Source: an uncultured Blautia sp.
GTDB taxonomy: Bacteria > Bacillota > Clostridia > Lachnospirales > Lachnospiraceae
Length of the DNA: 64,000 bases
Assembly (NCBI GenBank): GCA_900551075.1
Contig: URVB01000003.1
Location: 62,001-126,000 of the forward strand
Direction: 5' to 3'
The translations under genes were made by a program, and so were the position numbers. The notes below the pieces were generated by a model. It was not told the DNA's origin. It saw only the letters and a program-made list of their open reading frames with translations, and did no database searches. The stretch's first letter is position 1. Each line of letters opens with the position of its first letter. This document shows, in pieces, positions 61,671 through 64,000 of the stretch.

Positions 61671-62849
61671 ATGATAGAACATGGAAAGGTTTATATTCCG
61701 GATGAGGAATATTTAGAAAGAGTAAATCGGGCAGCAAAAATTCTTCAGAGGGAGGGGCTGGATGCACTGATAGTCAATTCTAATGAATCCGACTATGCCA
61801 ATGCCAGGTATTTTTCAGGATACTGGCCCTTATTTGAAAGGTGCGGTGTGGCAATTTCGCCGGCAGGAGACGCGGCATTAATGGTTGGCCCCGAGAGCCG
61901 GGAATTCGGAGCGGACAGGTCCAGGCTGGAGAAGGTGTTTGTGCTGAAGGAATACAGAGAGGGTGCAGACCCGGCGTATCCTGAGCTTAAGGCAGATACA
62001 TACCAGGATGTATTTCGCTCCCTGGGAATTACCGGAAAAAGGCTCAGAATCGGCGTAGCCAGTTATCTGGATACTTCTGTTGTGATTATGGAAGGAATTA
62101 AGGCGGCATTTCCGGAGGCGGAGATTGTTCGCGCAGACCATATTATGGTTGAGCTTCGTTCCATTAAGTCCGTAAATGAAATCAACTGTCTGAGGGAGGG
62201 ATACAGAATTGCGGAATTGGCAACACAGCAGGTGATCAAAGAAATCCGGCCGGGCATGACAGAGCTCCAGATGGTTGGTGTGGCGGAAAGAGTTGTGTAC
62301 GAAAATGGGGCTGAATATGAAGGACTTCCTATGTATGTGTTTTCGGAGGCATCCACACGCCATGCCATTTCCAGGTCCGGGTATCGGAAATTCCAAAAGG
62401 GCGATATTGTACAGTTGAATCTGTCGGCCAAGATGGATGGTTACTCCGCGGCTATCGGTTATCCTATTGTGTTGGGCAGGCTGGAAGGAAGGCGCAGGGA
62501 TGTGGTGCTGTTTGGGCTGGAAGCGCACAGATGGACCCAGGAGCAGGTAAAAGCAGGAGTTCCGGCATCTGACATCGCTAAGAATTTTTATCAGTATTAT
62601 GTGGATAATGGATATAAAGAGAATTTTGTTTATGGCCCGCTTCATGGAACCGGTATGATTGAGGTAGAGGCTCCGTGGGTAGAGACAACTTCCGATTATA
62701 AACTGCAGACAAACATGACCTATCAGATTGATACCTTTATTTCTGCCGATACCTTTGGTGTGCGTTGGGAAAAGGGGATTGCAGTAACTGAGACCGGCTG
62801 TGATGTACTTTCACCGGAAATCGGCAGGCTTTATGAACTGGAGTTTTAG
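61671..62849 (+). CDS. Creatinase-like M24 family hydrolase
   Basis: 392 aa with N-terminal creatinase_N domain (about 10-165) and pita-bread domain. The metal ligands of M24 aminopeptidases are changed: the first Asp is Asn (QKGDIVQLNLS), the second falls on Ala (GYSAAIGYP), and the Glu of the IEPG motif is Asp (YQIDTF). The His in PLHGTGM and the Glu in VRWEKGIAV are kept. QKGDIVQLN resembles creatinase, which works without metal. So it is probably a C-N hydrolase of the creatinase kind rather than a peptidase. AAAGGAG precedes the ATG. Followed by a creatininase-like gene. Confidence 0.8.
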   Translation: MIEHGKVYIPDEEYLERVNRAAKILQREGLDALIVNSNESDYANARYFSGYWPLFERCGVAISPAGDAALMVGPESREFGADRSRLEKVFVLKEYREGADPAYPELKADTYQDVFRSLGITGKRLRIGVASYLDTSVVIMEGIKAAFPEAEIVRADHIMVELRSIKSVNEINCLREGYRIAELATQQVIKEIRPGMTELQMVGVAERVVYENGAEYEGLPMYVFSEASTRHAISRSGYRKFQKGDIVQLNLSAKMDGYSAAIGYPIVLGRLEGRRRDVVLFGLEAHRWTQEQVKAGVPASDIAKNFYQYYVDNGYKENFVYGPLHGTGMIEVEAPWVETTSDYKLQTNMTYQIDTFISADTFGVRWEKGIAVTETGCDVLSPEIGRLYELEF

Positions 62850-62913
62850 CATGTAAACCGACGCTTTGGTAAATGAGCAGGAGTTTTTTCCATAGGAAGG
62901 GGATGCGGATATT

Positions 62914-63651
62914 ATGCAAATGATTGATATGTTCTTCGAGCAGCTCGAGGACGCAAAAAATAGAAGAGTTCCTTTTATCATTCCCATTGGAACTATTGAA
63001 TATCATGCCCGCCATGCAAGCTGCGGCACGGATACAATGGTCATTACCGGAATTATGAGGGAGCTTGGGAAATCGAAGGAAATTGTTGTGTGCCCGCCTG
63101 TCTGGTACGGTGTTGCCAGCTATGCGGTGGCGGGACCGGAGAAAGGAACGGTCCATGTGGATGCAGATACCTATGAGCAATACATCTACTGTATTCTCAA
63201 ATCCATGATTTATGGCGGGAATAAAAATATTTATTGTGTTGTCCATCATCAGACCGAGGAGGCCGGCTTGATGCCTATGACGTTAGCGTGCCATAAAGCG
63301 GCCAAAAAGGTCATCATGGAATATATGGAGGATACCAGAGGAAAAGGCTGGTGGGGAAGCAATGATTATGCGGATTATTATAAAAATCTTGGGACAGGAG
63401 ACGATCCGTTTTCCTACATCAAAGTCATTCCGCTGATCAGTGCAGAGGCGCAGCATAAATGCGGTGGTTTTGATCATGCGGGGAAATATGAATCCAGTCT
63501 CATGTATGCTCTTTATCCTGATCATGTAGATTTGGATAAAACGAAGGAAAATATAGAATGGTTTGCGCAGAGTGCAAGAGAAACCAATATGGAATTGGGG
63601 CAGCACATGGTACGGTGTACATTAAAAGCGTTACAGGAAATAATAAACTAA
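62914..63651 (+). CDS. Creatininase-family amidohydrolase
   Basis: 245 aa metal-dependent amidohydrolase. Probable metal ligands: E29 and H31 (IGTIEYH), D40 (GTDT), H111/H112 (VHHQTEE, where creatininase has GHGGN) and E193 (DHAGKYESS). The family opens cyclic amides or lactams in creatinine, and includes MftE and ArfB; a ketoinositol hydrolase (IolN) has also been placed here, which I hold less firmly. GGAAGGGG precedes the ATG. With the creatinase-like gene, it suggests opening of a ring followed by C-N cleavage. Confidence 0.83.
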   Translation: MQMIDMFFEQLEDAKNRRVPFIIPIGTIEYHARHASCGTDTMVITGIMRELGKSKEIVVCPPVWYGVASYAVAGPEKGTVHVDADTYEQYIYCILKSMIYGGNKNIYCVVHHQTEEAGLMPMTLACHKAAKKVIMEYMEDTRGKGWWGSNDYADYYKNLGTGDDPFSYIKVIPLISAEAQHKCGGFDHAGKYESSLMYALYPDHVDLDKTKENIEWFAQSARETNMELGQHMVRCTLKALQEIIN

Positions 63652-63759
63652 AAGAGATTGGCACCTGTCAATACAGGTATAGGGTATTGGCGAAATGTAA
63701 GTGATACGGTACACGGATGTTGTTTGTTTTTATTCAGCAGAAAGGGGCGCAGAGGCTTC

Positions 63760-64000
63760 ATGACAGAGGAGCAAAAGGCACTGGCGGGTATTTTATATAA
63801 TGCGAAGTCACCTGATTTGGATAAAGAGAGGGTTAGAAGCCAGGAGTTATGTTTTGCATACAATCAGCTTCGGCCATCGCAGAAACATGAGCGGGAAAAG
63901 CTGATACGCACGGAGATGGGAAAGACGGGAGAGCACTTTCGGATAGAGGCTCCATTTCACTGTGATTTCTGGAAAAGAGTGACTTTGGGAGAGAACTTCT
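63760..64000 (+). CDS. Sugar O-acetyltransferase, partial (N-terminal 80 residues)
   Basis: From ATG 63760 the frame stays open to the window edge. It starts MTEEQKALAGILYNAKSPDL and continues with LRPSQKHER, IEAPFHCDFW and VTLGENF: the maltose/galactoside acetyltransferase N-terminal (Mac) domain and the start of the left-handed hexapeptide helix. The enzyme acetylates sugars with acetyl-CoA in the cytoplasm. AGAGG lies 5 nt before the ATG. Catalytic His and C-terminus lie outside. Confidence 0.85.
   Translation, partial: MTEEQKALAGILYNAKSPDLDKERVRSQELCFAYNQLRPSQKHEREKLIRTEMGKTGEHFRIEAPFHCDFWKRVTLGENF

Noticed and set aside
62914..63651. Simple creatinine-degradation enzyme
   Set aside because: The family fits, but the His-rich motif differs (HHQTE for GHGGN) and the sugar importer context argues for another substrate, so I kept a family-level call.

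Overview
The window looks like a chromosomal segment of a gut-type Lachnospiraceae (Clostridia, Bacillota). The evidence is strong AGGAGG-type ribosome sites, sigma-A promoters, YesM/YesN-type two-component pairs, many carbohydrate ABC importers, a CIRCE heat-shock operator and a DUF4317 gene. I saw no rRNA or tRNA genes, prophage or CRISPR array. The one mobile element is an IS200/IS605-type insertion at about 32.6-34.4 kb. Both window ends cut genes: a DUF4317 gene on the left and a sugar O-acetyltransferase on the right.

Layout. 1-0.8 kb: DUF4317 protein (minus). 1.2-11 kb: galactose-type ABC importer (mglB, mglA, mglC), then a response regulator, a histidine kinase and two further sugar-binding proteins that look like dedicated sensors. 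Three near-identical 47-bp start-site repeats lie between mglB and mglA. 11-14.5 kb: alkaline phosphatase, YibE/F membrane protein and an orotate-phosphoribosyltransferase-like protein. 14.6-16.1 kb: a CIRCE-controlled heat-shock operon (10-codon leader, P-loop kinase, Hsp20). 16.1-26.9 kb, minus strand: two-component system, CUT1 oligosaccharide importer without its own ATPase, GH31 alpha-xylosidase, YesL protein and GH127 beta-L-arabinofuranosidase. 27-31.7 kb: a DUF2935 metal-binding protein and a 1232-residue six-cupredoxin multicopper-oxidase-like protein.

31.8-34.5 kb: a frameshifted gene remnant, a winged-helix regulator with a 22-bp palindromic operator, and the IS element (tnpA interrupted by a stop codon, tnpB intact). 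34.6-45.4 kb: DeoR regulator diverging from an operon with GH2 glycosidase, a type I phosphodiesterase, an FbpABC/AfuABC-like importer, an OPA-family transporter, HPr and Enzyme I, probably for phosphorylated sugars. 45.7-53 kb: CUT2 importer with methylthioribose kinase (mtnK) and methylthioribose-1-phosphate isomerase (mtnA) plus a DeoR regulator, a salvage locus for methylthioribose or 5-deoxyribose. 53-63.7 kb: a LacI regulator fused to a whole solute-binding protein, divergent from a CUT2 importer operon with a GH20-like hydrolase, an ASRT-fold protein, and creatinase-like and creatininase-like enzymes.

Common design. Each importer is paired with its own regulator: three-component sensing, AraC-type two-component system, DeoR, DeoR, or the LacI-SBP fusion. 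All five transport binding proteins are followed by a hairpin before the next gene, and all five lack a lipobox. The best candidates for undescribed biology are the LacI-SBP fusion with the creatinase/creatininase/ASRT operon, the DUF2935 and giant multicopper oxidase pair, and the importer-linked mtnK-mtnA operon.
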